NCBI GenBank assembly: GCA_020736575.1
Contig: JAGPYM010000064.1
Span: forward strand, 62,001-126,000
DNA: 64,000 bases
From: Thelonectria olida
Lineage: Eukaryota > Ascomycota > Sordariomycetes > Hypocreales > Nectriaceae
Direction: 5' to 3'
Notes under the pieces: generated by a model
The model's input: the letters and a program-made list of their open reading frames with translations, nothing else
Told to the model about the DNA's origin: nothing
The model's database searches: none
Made by a program: the position numbers and the translations under genes
Shown: positions 21,212 through 33,055 of the stretch, piece after piece
Layout: every line of letters begins with the position of its first letter
Position numbering within the stretch: the first letter of the stretch is position 1

Positions 21212-21455
21212 TGTCGGACGGACGAGGGATTTACGTGATGTCCGCCGTGGAGAGGTTATTTGAAGTCAAATGTGTGATATCAAGTGCCTTTATCGGGCTG
21301 TTCAATTGATCAAAATGAAGGTCTTCATGACCGTGTTTAAAGTGATGATCTTGATCAATGTGATGATGCTTGTGTTAAGATGCCCGCACACGTCATGTCC
21401 GGGTTTCCCCTCTTTTCTAGTCACATGTAGAGGCTCTAGCCTCTTTCGTCTGACA
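21212..21455. mobile_element. Solo LTR (244 bp) with 5-bp target duplication
   Basis: The segment starts TGTCGGACG and ends CGTCTGACA, so it has TG...CA ends that are almost exact inverted repeats. AGTAG occurs directly before (21207-21211) and directly after (21456-21460). This fits a solo LTR of a fungal Gypsy-type element left by LTR-LTR recombination. A small non-autonomous inverted-repeat element is the alternative. No internal coding sequence is present. Confidence 0.75.
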
Positions 21456-21689
21456 AGTAGCAACCTAAATAATATAAGGTGAGGAAAAGAGTCAACTAGA
21501 TAAATATTATTATCTAGCCGATGCCTATTTAGTCTGTTTACTAATTAGATAACAAATAATAGTAGTAGAAGTGCCTGAAAGATTCTTAAGTCAGACTGAA
21601 AAAGAGATAAATTTATCCTCGCCCCTATGACCCTCCGAGCACCGAGGTATAAGAAATAAAAGAAAATGAAATCAAATTTCTCACGCATT

Positions 21690-24659
21690 CTAAAAGCCTG
21701 GATCATCAAATCGCATAATAATTACTCTTCCAGACCCACAGCCAATAACCACAGTAGATCCACAAACTGAATGTTCACCGCGAAATGGAACTGGCAGCCA
21801 GAATATTGGCGTGCCCTGCCATAAAATCCAGCAACCGTCTGAACTCACCCCAGCCTCATCGATACATTCAGAAAAGGAACTGATGGCCATCTGACTAGAT
21901 GACGCAGGGGCATCAAGAGTAATAGAGCCGCTACTGGTAAGAAGATACGACCCCGAAGGGTCAAACTGAACGTTCGAAGCCTTAATGTCTCGTATCTTCT
22001 GCACACAGGCGCCGTCGTCGCTGCGCCAGAGCCGCACCGTCTTATCACCTGAGCCCGAGGCCACCAGCGTGCCGTCCGGCGAGAAGGCCACCGACCATAC
22101 CGAGCTCGTGTGGCCTTTGAGCTCCTGCACACACGCGCCGTCGTCGCTGCGCCAGATCCGCACCGTCTTATCCTCTGAGCTCGATGCCACCAGCGTGCCG
22201 TCCGGCGAGAAGCACACCGAGTTTACCACGTACTTGTGACCTTCTAAAATCTGTTGACATTGGTCCCAATGGTCTTCCGGTTCTGGTGCTAGAGATATCC
22301 ACTCTGGCATCTGACCTTGAAAGGCTTGTCGCACTAGGCTATTCTTTGGTGTGAAGGCAAGGATTGAAGAGTAGATCTGAAGAGGTGTCGCGTCTATTGT
22401 TGCCAGGTTGGCTTGGATCAACCGTAAACTGTCCTGTAAGAAGGCATCGAGGCTTCTACTTCCCTCTGGCTGGAAAGAATTAGTTCGTTATCTAATTTAT
22501 TGGTTTAAGAATGCTTACACTAAGAAGCAATCGTAACATCTTGATAATGTTAAGGCTTTCCGAGGCTCTTCCAATAAGACTTAATACTTCGAGCCACCGA
22601 AGGAAATGGCTCTGAAGAAATGTGTAGACTTTGTTGCTGTCGTCTATAGTCATCTTCGTTTGCTGTATATGGTGAACCCAGTAAAGACAAGCGTACTGCA
22701 ATTCTGAGGGCACATGAGATTCCACAACTGCAACTGTAATAGATAAGCGGTTTGTTCCCGGTTTGGAGAGTCGGCATATGTCTGTACACAGGTGACTGTC
22801 CATAACACGCAGGCAATTTGCTACCATCTTCCTATGGGTGTCCTTTTCATCCACCCAAAAACGGTGCTTGTCTTGTTTCTTGCCTCGTTTCGTGTCTTGT
22901 TTCGTAGGACCCACCAGAAAGTCGCGGAAGGAGAGATGTAGGAGCCTCACTGGCAATTGATCCGACAACGGAATACTTAGGACTGAATGCAGCCAATCGA
23001 GTAAGTCGTCAATCTCATCTTTGGGAACACCGAGAATCTCTCCCAGTGCAACTGTTGACAGGGGACTCGCGAGAATGACAATGGGGCCAACGATCCCCCG
23101 AAATCGCTCAATCACTTCATCCTGCTGCTCAGTGGACAAGCCGTCGATCAGCCTATTCAAGATAGGGAGGTAGGTTGCGTCTAGCTGTGATGCTTGACCT
23201 TCCGTTTGAAAATCAAGTACTCCTTTTAGTTGTTTGTTCGGATTGCCGTATCTCCGATCTGCAAGGAACCGGCAAGTTGTAGCAGCAAAGATGAAAAGCG
23301 GAATAGCCATCTTCACAAGAACCCGGATGTTATTTTCACCAGGCCAGTCAGACGGCAGCCGTCGTTCGGCGGATACAGATAAGTTATACTCCGTCTTGAT
23401 TCTGATGAGCTCATGTTCTAAGAAAGTGGTAATATCATGTTCGATGATATTAGGCGGGATCTCATGGAGAATCAGATCCTGATATGTACCTTCGACAGCA
23501 TTGAAGCCAAGGCGTATAGGCAATTCCGGTCTGCTAGTGACTAGTACCCTTAGCTTCAAAGCTGGCTCCTTCGTACAACAAGCGAAGAGGTTGATGATGA
23601 GCTTCGCATCCTCGTCTCGGTCACACTCGTCAAGAGCATCAATAACAAACACAAGCGAGGATAGTCTCCGAGCATCTAGAGACATATGGCCCAGCGGTTG
23701 CTTGATCAACTTGTCAAACTGCTCCCGGGTCGCCTTTCCAGAAATATTCGGATCACCATCAATCACCGACTTGATGTGTGGTGCGATAACTGGGTGCATT
23801 TGGGCTAGCTGGGCTGCAATGGTCGTAAAGAACCTGGACAAGTTCCCGCGGTAGGCTTCTCCCCTCTTGAAGAAGAAGCTTGAACCAAGCTGGCTAGACT
23901 GCGCAAATTGCCGGCAAATAGTGCGAGAGATGGTAGACTTCCCCGTGCCAGCCATACCATTGAGCCAAAAGAGGGCCTTCGCGTGAGGATCGCTCGCCCA
24001 TTCTTGTATTTGTTGCAGAAGGTCGACTCGGGTATCTGGCAGGCAGGTCGCATTGTGTTCTTCGTCGCGGGAGTCGAACGATGCTCCTGTCGCTACAGGG
24101 AGCTTGCTGAGAACTGTCTTATGGTCGAGGTTGAGAACATTCCGATCGGTTCGCGTAACGTTTCGGTCGACTTCGAGGAGAACTCCACTAAACCGGAGGT
24201 CTATTAGAATGTGATCAAAAGGATGTAGATGGGGGTCTCACGTCTGATCCACTTGAAGAGTCCAAGAGATTATCTGGCTGCGTTGTCGAAGCTCCTGGAT
24301 TATGCTCTCCACCTCCTCACGTTGAAATGGCCATTTGAGTGCACGAAGGCCGAACTTTCTCATTGTTTTGCGGACAGGCTCGGGTTGAGCCTCTGGTCCA
24401 GTCCCTGCAGATGTGAACGACTGCGTTGCAGGGCATCATCCAGACGCTGGGAATTCTCGAGCTTCCCCCCATTTGGGCCCTTCAACAAGCCTTGAACTTG
24501 TTTGGTGATCCTCTCAAGATTGGTGACTTCTTCACGGAGCCGAGTAACATCGTCAGCGGCATTCTTGACATCCTTGGCGTACTGCAGGCAAAGCGAGGCG
24601 ACCTTGACCGACAAGTCAACAACTGCGATGACGTTAGCAGCAACACCAAGTCCCTCCAT
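21690..24659 (-). CDS. NACHT-WD40 STAND protein (fungal NLR-like), one frameshift in exon 1
   Basis: Exons run 24659-24242, 24187-22519 and 22469-21690 on the minus strand, with introns of 54 and 49 bp. The N-terminus (MEGLGVAANVIAVVDLSVKV) is typical of a helical fungal STAND domain. The NACHT nucleotide-binding module follows, with Walker A GMAGTGKST near residue 216, Walker B-like LVFVIDALDECDRD and a sensor region VLVTSRPELPI. Two clear WD40 repeats and a degenerate third close the protein. Such proteins act as intracellular sensors in heterokaryon incompatibility and non-self recognition (HET-D/HET-E type). A stop at 24360-24362 follows an AAAA run. The reading resumes in the next frame with MRKFGLRALKWPF, so one base appears to be missing. 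This is either a sequencing slip or inactivation of an otherwise complete gene. Confidence 0.82.
22001..22225 (-). repeat. Near-identical WD40 repeat units, period 126 bp
   Basis: The two WD units share almost identical DNA over about 95 bp (FSPDGTLVAS...EDKTVRIWRSDDGACVQ). The unit starts are 126 bp, or 42 codons, apart. They are GC-richer than the rest of the gene. High identity between units is the mark of repeat shuffling in HET-D/HET-E-type proteins. Confidence 0.8.
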
Positions 24660-25144
24660 CGTAGCAAGATAAGGGATATCCAGTACTGCTTCGAGGCAAG
24701 AGTCGTGTGTTGATCAAGGGATTGATTTCAGTCCACGTAGATGAGGGGTCGGCGAAAGTGAGGCCAACAGCATTGTGGCTGACTGCATGCAGGCAGAAGT
24801 CAGCCTAGGCGCATTTGCCACGTCATAGGATTGACTTGTTGCCATGATAAAAGAAACAACATTATATGCTACTTGTGTGTGACCTGACGGACAATGATGA
24901 TAGAATAGCGGTAATTGATGGTGGTGAAAATTTTTTTTCGATATATAATATAAAAAGCTGGTCAGTTGATTAATATAATCAGCCTTCCTGAGGATCCAAG
25001 GTTGCTCCCTGTGTTCTGGGTACCTACACTTACGCCCGGCCGATCCCGATACGCTAAACCGATGTAGGAATCCTGTCGGGTGCGACGCCCCGCCGCGGCG
25101 TTGGATTAATATTCCGCCGATCTCAACAGCTCTATGGACTAATA
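24660..25144. other. Upstream region of the STAND gene
   Basis: No gene is supported. An imperfect palindrome around TCAGTTGATTAATATAATCAG lies near 24963-24983. Confidence 0.4.
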
Positions 25145-25345
25145 ATGTGCGACGAATTCTCGGTCGTTCGTCGCATGCTCGGGCAAGCTAAACCACCACC
25201 TATCCCAACCAAAATAGCCCCAAATCTTGCCGACGCCCAACATGCTATAATCTATGACATGCTCACCAGTAAGATGCAAGGTGATGATGATCTCAAAGAT
25301 GACGATATAGCCGCAAACGCCGGTTGCTCAGCTCCAGGAATCTAA
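25145..25345 (+). pseudogene. Possible Tc1/mariner-type transposase N-terminus (helix-turn-helix remnant)
   Basis: A 66-residue frame from ATG 25145 ends in QHAIIYDMLTSKMQGDDDL followed by IAANAGCSAPGI. The pattern of a helix, then I-A-x-x-x-G-C-S, resembles the first helix-turn-helix of fungal Tc1-like transposases. The frame stops immediately afterwards and no catalytic domain follows. An imperfect inverted repeat lies 120 bp downstream. The identification rests on a short motif and is tentative. Confidence 0.3.
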
Positions 25346-25458
25346 ATATCATCGGCCCCATAGGTGAGGTCTAGTTTTGTACTCTTTGTTTCCTTGACAC
25401 TGTGAAGGCTACTAAGCCATTTTGGGACTCTCAGCCTATCTCTCAGTACCTGAGTATA

Positions 25459-25518
25459 CTAGCCAGAAATTGACAGTGGGCAAAAATTGTATGAAAACTA
25501 TGTCCATTTCTGGCTACT
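25459..25518. repeat. Imperfect 18-bp inverted repeat
   Basis: AGCCAGAAAT at 25461-25470 pairs with ATTTCTGGCT at 25506-25515. The match extends imperfectly to about 18 bp on each side. It may be a transposon end or a hairpin. Confidence 0.5.
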
Positions 25519-25924
25519 GTAAGTACTCATTTGTACTGCTTGTATACATGGTCCGTGCTCAAAATAAATTATAGTTTGCGAAATAGGAGATCTTTTTCGC
25601 CCTTAAGTGTACCATACCGCTGACTCAATACATGTTGGACCTTAAGGGTTGCAGAGGGAGGAAAGAAGACCGGAAAAGACTGATCAAGAAGATTAAGCGA
25701 ACAACAACTATGACACCGGGTTGGCATCAGAACCTTCAAACTGATCGCTACGTGTGAATAGTGAATACGATGTTAAGTCTAGTTCGTATTGAGCCTCGCG
25801 TCTATGGCGATAAAATCGCAATCTGTTCTATTAAAACACGAGCTGCCATATGGCCTCGGAAGATGTCCTTTGCTCCTCGTTAGATGTCTCGGCTGCTCTA
25901 GTTGTTAGCTTTTATTCATAATGA

Positions 25925-26432
25925 AGACATTTACTGGATGAAGACTGGCAACGAAGTCCTCGTCCGCCAATCTCCGAAGGGGAACGAGCACTTTATTATC
26001 ATAGATCGAATCACGGAGCTCATTAAGGTTAAGGTATTCTAACCTCTATCCATAGTACTGGTTCGATCCCCTGGAGCTAACCTCTGACGCATTATGAAGG
26101 GCCATCAGGTTGCCCCCGCGGAGCTTAAATCACACCTCCTCGCCCATCCCTTTATGGCTGACTGCACCATGATCCAGGTACCCAATGCTAGGGCTAGCGA
26201 AGTGCCTAGGGAATACGTGAAAAAAGCGATTGGGGCAGCGGGCAAGCTGGATAGCAAGGTGACAACAGCCATTCACAAGCACATCGAGGAGCACAAGGCT
26301 AGACACAAGTGGCTCAAGGGCATCATTGGGTTCATTGATACAATTCCGAAAAGTCCCAGTGGAAAGATATTGAGCAGGCTTTTAAGGGATAGAGAAAGGC
26401 AGGCAAGGAAAGCAAAGGGCGCGAAATTGTAA
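25925..26432 (+). pseudogene. C-terminal remnant of a 4-coumarate-CoA-ligase-like acyl-CoA ligase
   Basis: A segment from about 25925 reads DIYWMKTGNEVLVRQSP, then HFIIIDRITELIKVK. It splices in phase across a 60-bp intron (GTATTC...TGAAG) to GHQVAPAELKSHLLAHPFMADC at 26094. The frame ends with IPKSPSGKILSRLLRDRER and AKGAKL. These are the conserved hinge and C-terminal subdomain of ANL-type adenylating enzymes, including the catalytic-lysine motif PKSPSGKI. The usual TGD of the hinge is TGN here. AKL at the C-terminus fits a peroxisomal PTS1 signal. The N-terminal adenylation domain, over 300 residues, is absent, so this is a 5'-truncated pseudogene. Confidence 0.8.
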
Positions 26433-28141
26433 ATGTTGGTATGTGGCTCGAGGACTTTGCAATGTGTTCGGTATATCTCTTGTAAAGTTAAAATAGATTG
26501 ATTCTCATCCAGTTTTCAAATAAAAGCTATCCTACTCGTTCTGAGAACTAAGAATTATCTAGTGAGGGCTGAGGAAGAACCTACTATGATCGGCCGGGAA
26601 AGCCAGCATGAGAGGAGGGTAAGTAAGCGCGGAAGAAGGGACAAACAATTTCGCAAATCGAGAGCGAAGTAGTAGTGGATGTGATGGGAGTCCCCTAACA
26701 CCGCTTTACCGTCTTTGTCTTAAAGCAAAATGTCATGTCGACTAGTATTTAATGCAGGGCATTTGAGACGTGGAGGTTGCGTGATGGCAGGGTCGAGAAT
26801 AGCAGTGATTTAGGGCGAAATGCTTTCAGCGATGATGACGGCCCCTTTTGTACGTCGTCATCAAAGGTGGGAAAAGTACTCGCCATCTAATATGGTGGTA
26901 GCAGGAGAAGACGGAGATGTGAATGAAGCTACTACAATTGTTGAAGAGGTGTCATTTGGTCCGTAGCAGGGCCAGGTCTAATCGAAGGGGAAGGTGTGGA
27001 ATTGTGCCGGAAGGGAAAATGCAACGAGGGGAGCAAAGTCAGGTGATCGCGGCCGAGATAATGATGAAATGAGAAGATCCAAGTTACTTAAATTCATGGC
27101 TATCTCAATGTATCACATCCATTAAAAAAGCCTCTCTCAGAGACCCGTCTGTGGTGAGAAATGGAACCTTTTCGAAAATCGGGAGGAGAAAAGTACTCGT
27201 CACGGTCAGCAGAAAAAAGAGGATGTCAAACTTTTAGCCACTGAGGCAAAAGGGAATGCGCACTCCGCGAATGCGAGTGCACTGAAGTTCTTATATTCCA
27301 TTTGACAGAGAAAGTCACATATTGGTTCATACCATGCAGAGGCGCTTTGATGCGCCGATGACCTGAGCTGCAACATGTCTTCTACTATGCAGGAAAGCCG
27401 CCATCAGACGGCCAAGATGTGGCGCCAAACATAGAGGCCGTTGAAATAACGATTCGATTTGCATTGAATCACTTTTTTCTTGATGCCTAGCGGCTCTGCC
27501 TTGACATACAGCTTCTGTCTTGACACACAACTTCTGTGAAGGAGCTCTACCAAGTCGGTTGCCTGCTACCTACCGGTTCTCCGGGGCTCGAGCGAACATT
27601 CACTCCCGTAAGAAGACAGATGTTCTAGAAAAATTCTGAGGGCGACGGATGGCTTGCGATATCATGGGAGGTATGGGAAATGCTACGGATAGTGTTAAAG
27701 AGATGGCGAGATGGTCAAAACAGGGTAAAGGCCTAGCTCCTATTGCTCATGGCTCTCTGCAGAATTATTCGCCCACCCCGTGGAATGGAATATATTTTGG
27801 GTCGTCAACACCACTTTGGACTTGAAGCATATTTCATAAGCTCGCAAATTTAAATCATAGTAATAATTGCAGATAATAGCCATAGATGGCTTGGACATTA
27901 TGAGACGGCGGGAAAACATCGCCAGCGTTAGTAAAGGAATTCATCTCAGGACCTACATTACCTCGTGACGTGAAATCAGGCGTCGATTTAACATGCTAGC
28001 CCCCGTCATCACATTCTTCTCGTTTGCTCATAAATTTGAGGACCAACATGTATTTGCCATTCGATCTAGCTATATTTGGGAGATTTTGAACCCTTTTTGT
28101 GTTATATCTTAGATCTCTCCTTCGTCCTGCCTCTTTCAACC
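26433..28141. other. Long intergenic stretch with a short dispersed repeat
   Basis: No gene is supported. At 27237-27275 the sequence CTGAGGCAAAAGGGAATGCG followed by CACTCC matches repeats at 41.0 and 48.5 kb and has its own palindrome. The rest is featureless. Confidence 0.5.
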
Positions 28142-28606
28142 TTATCGGGACCTTAACTGGTCTATCACTCGCTGAACACTACGATGGTCGCCGGGATACC
28201 ACCAGCGATCGTTTTCCCATCCGTTGCCAATAATATCCATCTGTCTTCGTGCGAAAGAAACCCACGTTTCTCTTGGTTGTAGCCGCTCGTGTAACTTTAC
28301 ATGCGCACCTTTAATTTTGTCTTGTAGGTGGATTTCGAGTGTTTCGCAGAAATTTCTCAAGCTTTGCGGTTCCTTGCAGGCAACGCCAAGTCGGATTCCC
28401 TCGTGTTGAGATTCCTCTGTGCTATCGCAGCCCACCCGCCCGCAGAACTTGTAGGGACGAAATCCCAGGTACTTGAGCCGCGTCATCCAATGAGGCTGGA
28501 AGGCCTTGTCGAGTACAAATTGCAACAGCTCTGTGGGATTAAACTCAGACTGCTTTGGTACGAAGATGGTCATGAAGAAAATAAGTGTAGCATTCTTAGA
28601 GTCCAT
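28142..28606 (-). CDS. Hypothetical protein, 154 residues
   Basis: The first ATG in the frame is at 28606. The product has a hydrophobic N-terminal stretch (TLIFFMTIFVP) that is followed by a charged region and is not a convincing signal peptide. The rest looks globular. The segment GIRLGVACKEPQSLRNFCETLEI followed by HVKLHERLQPRETWVSFARRQ has the look of a conserved fungal domain. WWYPGDHRSVQRVIDQL closes the protein. The frame is intact and intronless. I do not recognise the family well enough to name it. Confidence 0.55.
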   Translation of the reverse strand: MDSKNATLIFFMTIFVPKQSEFNPTELLQFVLDKAFQPHWMTRLKYLGFRPYKFCGRVGCDSTEESQHEGIRLGVACKEPQSLRNFCETLEIHLQDKIKGAHVKLHERLQPRETWVSFARRQMDIIGNGWENDRWWYPGDHRSVQRVIDQLRSR

Positions 28607-29230
28607 CGTTACTGGGTAGGACAAGTCGATTGATCTTGGTGGGGGCCATGCCTATATAAAGCCCACAGAAGCTAGTTGCTTGCCATGTTATCGTCCCATT
28701 CTGTTCAATCGGTTAGCTTATAGGTGGTATCTCATATCTACGTCAAATTTTGGGCCTATTTTTCAGGACAAGGAAGTAAACACCAGTTCAGCGAGGTCAA
28801 CTGTGTAGTTGCTGTAGCTCTGACGCTGATTGCGACATAATATTGCTTGAGCCACTGGCCCCAACCGTCCGAAAGGAGCCCAGTGGCCGAACGGGAATAA
28901 CATCACAATTGTATACAGTACCACTACGAACGTAGACATTGGATTGGTGAGACATTTCAAGAGTATTGCTCGCGGTACCAACACAGGCGTTAGGGCGCCC
29001 CACAGTGCGAGAAGCACCCCAATTAGTCCTTCCTCTCAAGACGACTGTTTGTATTCTTTGTCCGGACGAAATCACGTGTGATGACCGGACTCCTCCACTC
29101 TCTTGTCTCATTCTCTAACGAGGCTAATCAAGATTCCGAAGCTCTGTTACCTTGTTAGGGACCAACCTACTCAGCTACGAGAGGACAGTTTGAGACTCCC
29201 TGGAGGTAAAAGTGTGGCCGCAAAATTCGT
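28607..29230. other. Intergenic with unsupported hydrophobic frame
   Basis: A minus-strand frame at 28763-29017 encodes hydrophobic segments (STFVVVLYTIVMLFPFG) but has no ATG start and no partner exon. It may be debris of a membrane protein. Confidence 0.35.
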
Positions 29231-29254
29231 TTGCATTGCCTCGGAGAGACACGG

Positions 29255-29644
29255 GTGAAACCGTCCGACTCGGATCAAGATGCTTGCGTTGCAGCCATCT
29301 TCCTCGTAATAGCCCAAGAGCACTTCTACCCAACACCTGAGTCAAAACGAAAGACGCTGGCAATGCGTGAATTTCATGACCTCACGCTGAGGCTTTTGAC
29401 GATGGTTATAAAGCAGCAAGGCTTTATCCTTTATGCTGCGCATATGACGAAAGGATTTCTTCAAGAATGTCACGACCCATTCAAAACACCCCTTCGCGGC
29501 GACAATGCAACGGTTTCCGGGATGACAATCAAGTACACACGTGTGCCAGCGTGGCCGGTTTTAGGCCCATTGGAATGGTTCGGTACTGCGCGAACGACTT
29601 TTGAAACACTCATTCTGCTGAAAACAAACTTGCGATGGGTATAA
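29255..29644 (+). pseudogene. Open fragment of an unknown fungal gene
   Basis: The frame is open but lacks an upstream ATG. It encodes ACVAAIFLVIAQEHFYPTPE, LAMREFHDLTLRLLTMV and, near the end, NATVSGMTIKYTRVPAWPVLG. The mix of hydrophobic helices and charged turns looks protein-like. It is probably one exon of a larger or truncated gene. No family is recognised. Confidence 0.35.
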
Positions 29645-31525
29645 TGTAGAACTGCCATTTGGTCTTGTTAGGACCTCCTTTTCAACGAGCTCCGAGAGTA
29701 TATAGAGGTATCTGTTAGAATTGGCAGCGACTGATGAGGGGTTAACCGATGTCATTTCGGATTCTACATTCTCCGTCGAACCAAGGAATAGAAGGGTCAC
29801 GCATGTTCGAGTGACTGATATTCGGCACTAACATTTTGTGACCATTGCGGGGGATATTATTATATTCAGGACCAAGTGAGACACAAACGCTGTCTACTGT
29901 ATTGCACGTCTCTTTGAGGAGATGTCCCCTCGAAAATCTAGATGTATCTACAACATGTTACCGTACTCTGACAAGACTGGCAACAAATACGAGCGCGGAA
30001 ATCTGAGTACTGTTCCACCTCATGGTTCGAAATAGGGTACCTGATCATGACGTTTCTATGAAATCGAGGTAGTGATCTCACTAGCATCCGGTTCATACAA
30101 GACTTCTTTACCCTTCTTAACGAATGGTGGCTTTCCAGATGACTATTCTCTGAAGTTAACCATCCATGCGTGATATTTATAGGTCCGTATCGTACCATCA
30201 CTATTAAGTATTACAGATCTAGAATTGGCATTTATTTCCAACGCGCCCTCGTCACTCTTTGCCAATCTCAAATTCCAGCGAAACAACCGTCATACGACCG
30301 CCCATGCATAAGAAACGAAGGAGCCAAATGTCCAATCGCTTCTCTATCCAGCTGATCTGTGACGAAAAATACCAAGCAAGTCCCCGATGGCATTGACTGG
30401 AACATCCAGCTCCGCCGCGACAGCTGGCTCCCCTAGCAACAAACTAGTTCATAAAATCGTGACGATCGAGGTCGGGCTCTAATGCCTTGAGAATCTTTTC
30501 CATTTCCAATGGCGATGGTGTCTCGCTAGGATCTTTTGCACTCGCCCACATTAAGCTCTCAAGATTTTGAGCTCAACTTGGGATATCGTCATGAGGGGGC
30601 AGAGCTTCTACTAATCTGAGCTGGCTCCAGGATAAGGTTGCTCATCGATATCACAGATCAACATGCTTTTTGCACCTTTCTTCCCGTCGGAAATGTTGGT
30701 CTCTGGGCGCTGCTGTGGGTATTCGTATACGACACCTCCTAGTCAGAGAGATTGATAGCCGACAGTACGACATACGCTTCTTGGCTCATCCTGCCAACTT
30801 GTGACCACGTATCGCAGCCAGCCAACGATCGAAGAAACCAAAAATCAGAAACAAAGCCCAACCAAACCTTCAGCCAACTCTTGTTTCACTACGAAGAAGA
30901 AGGGCCTCGATGTGCATTTGTCGCCCTTTCGTCATTGTGTCGGCAGGGCGAGCAATGATAACGACGCATGACTCTGGTGAATACGCAATAGTGATAGACG
31001 CGGGTTATCGTGATACCCTGACTAGGTGGGATGTGCTCGCGAATCATGATCGGAATATGCTTCCAACAGCTCTGGAGTACTGTGAAACGAGATGAGTGTT
31101 GGGCAATGCACAATTGAGAGTCACGTCACAAGTCGCGTTTTCGGCAAGCACTTCCACCTCAGCAGCTATTGTGCGCCTACAGAGCCTATTCCTGCTTGCA
31201 ACAGCACAACGCTTGGTCCATCCATAGCTCGTGGAAGAAGCAGGCGTAGTTGAAGACGATGACCTGGGCCGTCCAGGTGAGCACGGGTAAATTGACATGG
31301 GGAAGAAGCCGGTATTGAAATGAAACTGACGGTAGATGAGTGTATTTATATCTTTCTGGGATGGAACCGTATTATATTATCATCAGTTCAATCCGGAATT
31401 ATCCATTCCAACTCATACGGCCAAGGTCGTGAGGAATGAAACCTTGCATTCGTTTAGCCTTTAAATCCTGGATGAACCTTATGAGCCCAAAAAGCTATTC
31501 CATTCACTGGTGTAGCAATGTTCTT
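29645..31525. other. Intergenic with a possible kinase-tail fragment
   Basis: On the minus strand, about 30580-30445 encodes SLMWASAKDPSETPSPLEM and then EKILKALEPDLDRHDF before a stop. This resembles the last helix region of fungal protein-kinase-like domains. Upstream frames are broken. Nothing else is supported. Confidence 0.3.
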
Positions 31526-33055
31526 TCATCCATATGACTGCCTCTTTTCCCTTGGTATTCCCCTCTTCACATGAGGGTCAGTACTTGTAAACATATCGTA
31601 GTCGGCATCAGTCATCTCTTCGCCCTCCCGATGTGGATACAGCTCAATCATTAGGGACCTAGGATGCAAGGTGTTTTCAACAATCGCTTTGCAGAGGTCC
31701 GATGCCTTTGTAACGTAATACAAAAGAGGATCCCTAGGGTAATTTAAGAGACGGCAATATATATCGGATGCGACCTCTAAAGGTGGATCCCTGTTGGGGC
31801 TTTGTTCAGGGATAACACAGAGAAGTACAAACTCATATAAATTCAAGTCCAAACCAACTTCACACAACTTCTTCCAAACGAGGCACCGTGATTGTGTTTT
31901 TCGAACGGTGGTCTCATTTAGTTTGCCATTTGTTGCTCGGGTAATGTTGGCAGAGTTGCCAAGCTGCGTCGAAGCGTTGTGAAATAGCACACTGGTATAT
32001 CTCCTATGGAATTCACTGGAGATAACCTGTCGGTTAGAATATGAACATAAGAGTGTGATATCACTCTTGTCAGAAAGCCTTGAAATTCTGCTGAATGCGG
32101 CTGCTCTGCTTAAAAGTCGAAGGATCTCCCTGCGTTCGTCCATCGGCCTGGGTTGAAGCATTTTTGGAGATGGTTTAGGTTGCGGTTGCCCTCCCATAAG
32201 CGCCCCAGGGGGTGCTCCTGACGGAACGACACCATGTCTTGGAACAGGCTCATGAGGGTCTGTGCGTGTCTGAGAGGGATCTAAGTTAGGCTCAGCGGAA
32301 GGGATGTTGCTGTGGTCCCGGGATGCATCCATTGCCCAGTTGGCATCATCAAAGAACGAGGACTCTGGCTGGTGTCCGCTGTTAGCCGCTGATTCTGGCT
32401 CGAGTTGGCTACTGATAGCTGTCTGAAAGTCGGCTTCACTTGGATCTAGGCGACCACAAAGAAGTTCAGCCAACATACGCGGGCGGAATGTCTTGATGAC
32501 ACTAAGGGCCTTGTCCTGTGGTAAGTGTGGAAGTGTCCGAGCGAGAAGCCGAATACCTAGAAGCACGAAAAGGCCAGAATCTTCATTTCGTTCGTGTTGT
32601 GGCCCAAACCAATTTGTAGAGACGTATAATGAGCTTTGAGCCAACGCTGGTATCATACTGTCCGGGTTGCTGTCATACCATTGGATGGAAGCATCGGGAT
32701 ATGCGATAGCGAAAGCCCACTCGCCGCGCTTCTGAATGGGCAGAATAGTACGCTCGCTATGATTCAGCTGTGTTAAGGCATTCCCTAGGTCTGACTCATT
32801 TATGATGGTGGTTATTGTAACGCCAGGGGTTCTGGGTCGCAGTAGCTCCAAGTAAGACTCAACGAGTTCCTTATCGACCGCTTTGCCGCGAACCAAGTCC
32901 CATTGAGCTACCGAAACTCCTGGACTCTCAACAGGAGATGAGGAATTCGCTATCCTCTCCGCATAGTCAATACAACTTTGTTGGATTGGGGCAATCAAGT
33001 CAGGCTGATGAGTATAGTGCTCCCGGGCGGGATATCCCCACATGCATGCGGGCTC

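Noticed and set aside
26062..26074. tRNA B-box-like GGTTCGATCCC
   Set aside because: It lies inside an intron of the acyl-CoA ligase remnant and no cloverleaf can be built around it. No tRNA or rRNA gene was found in the window.
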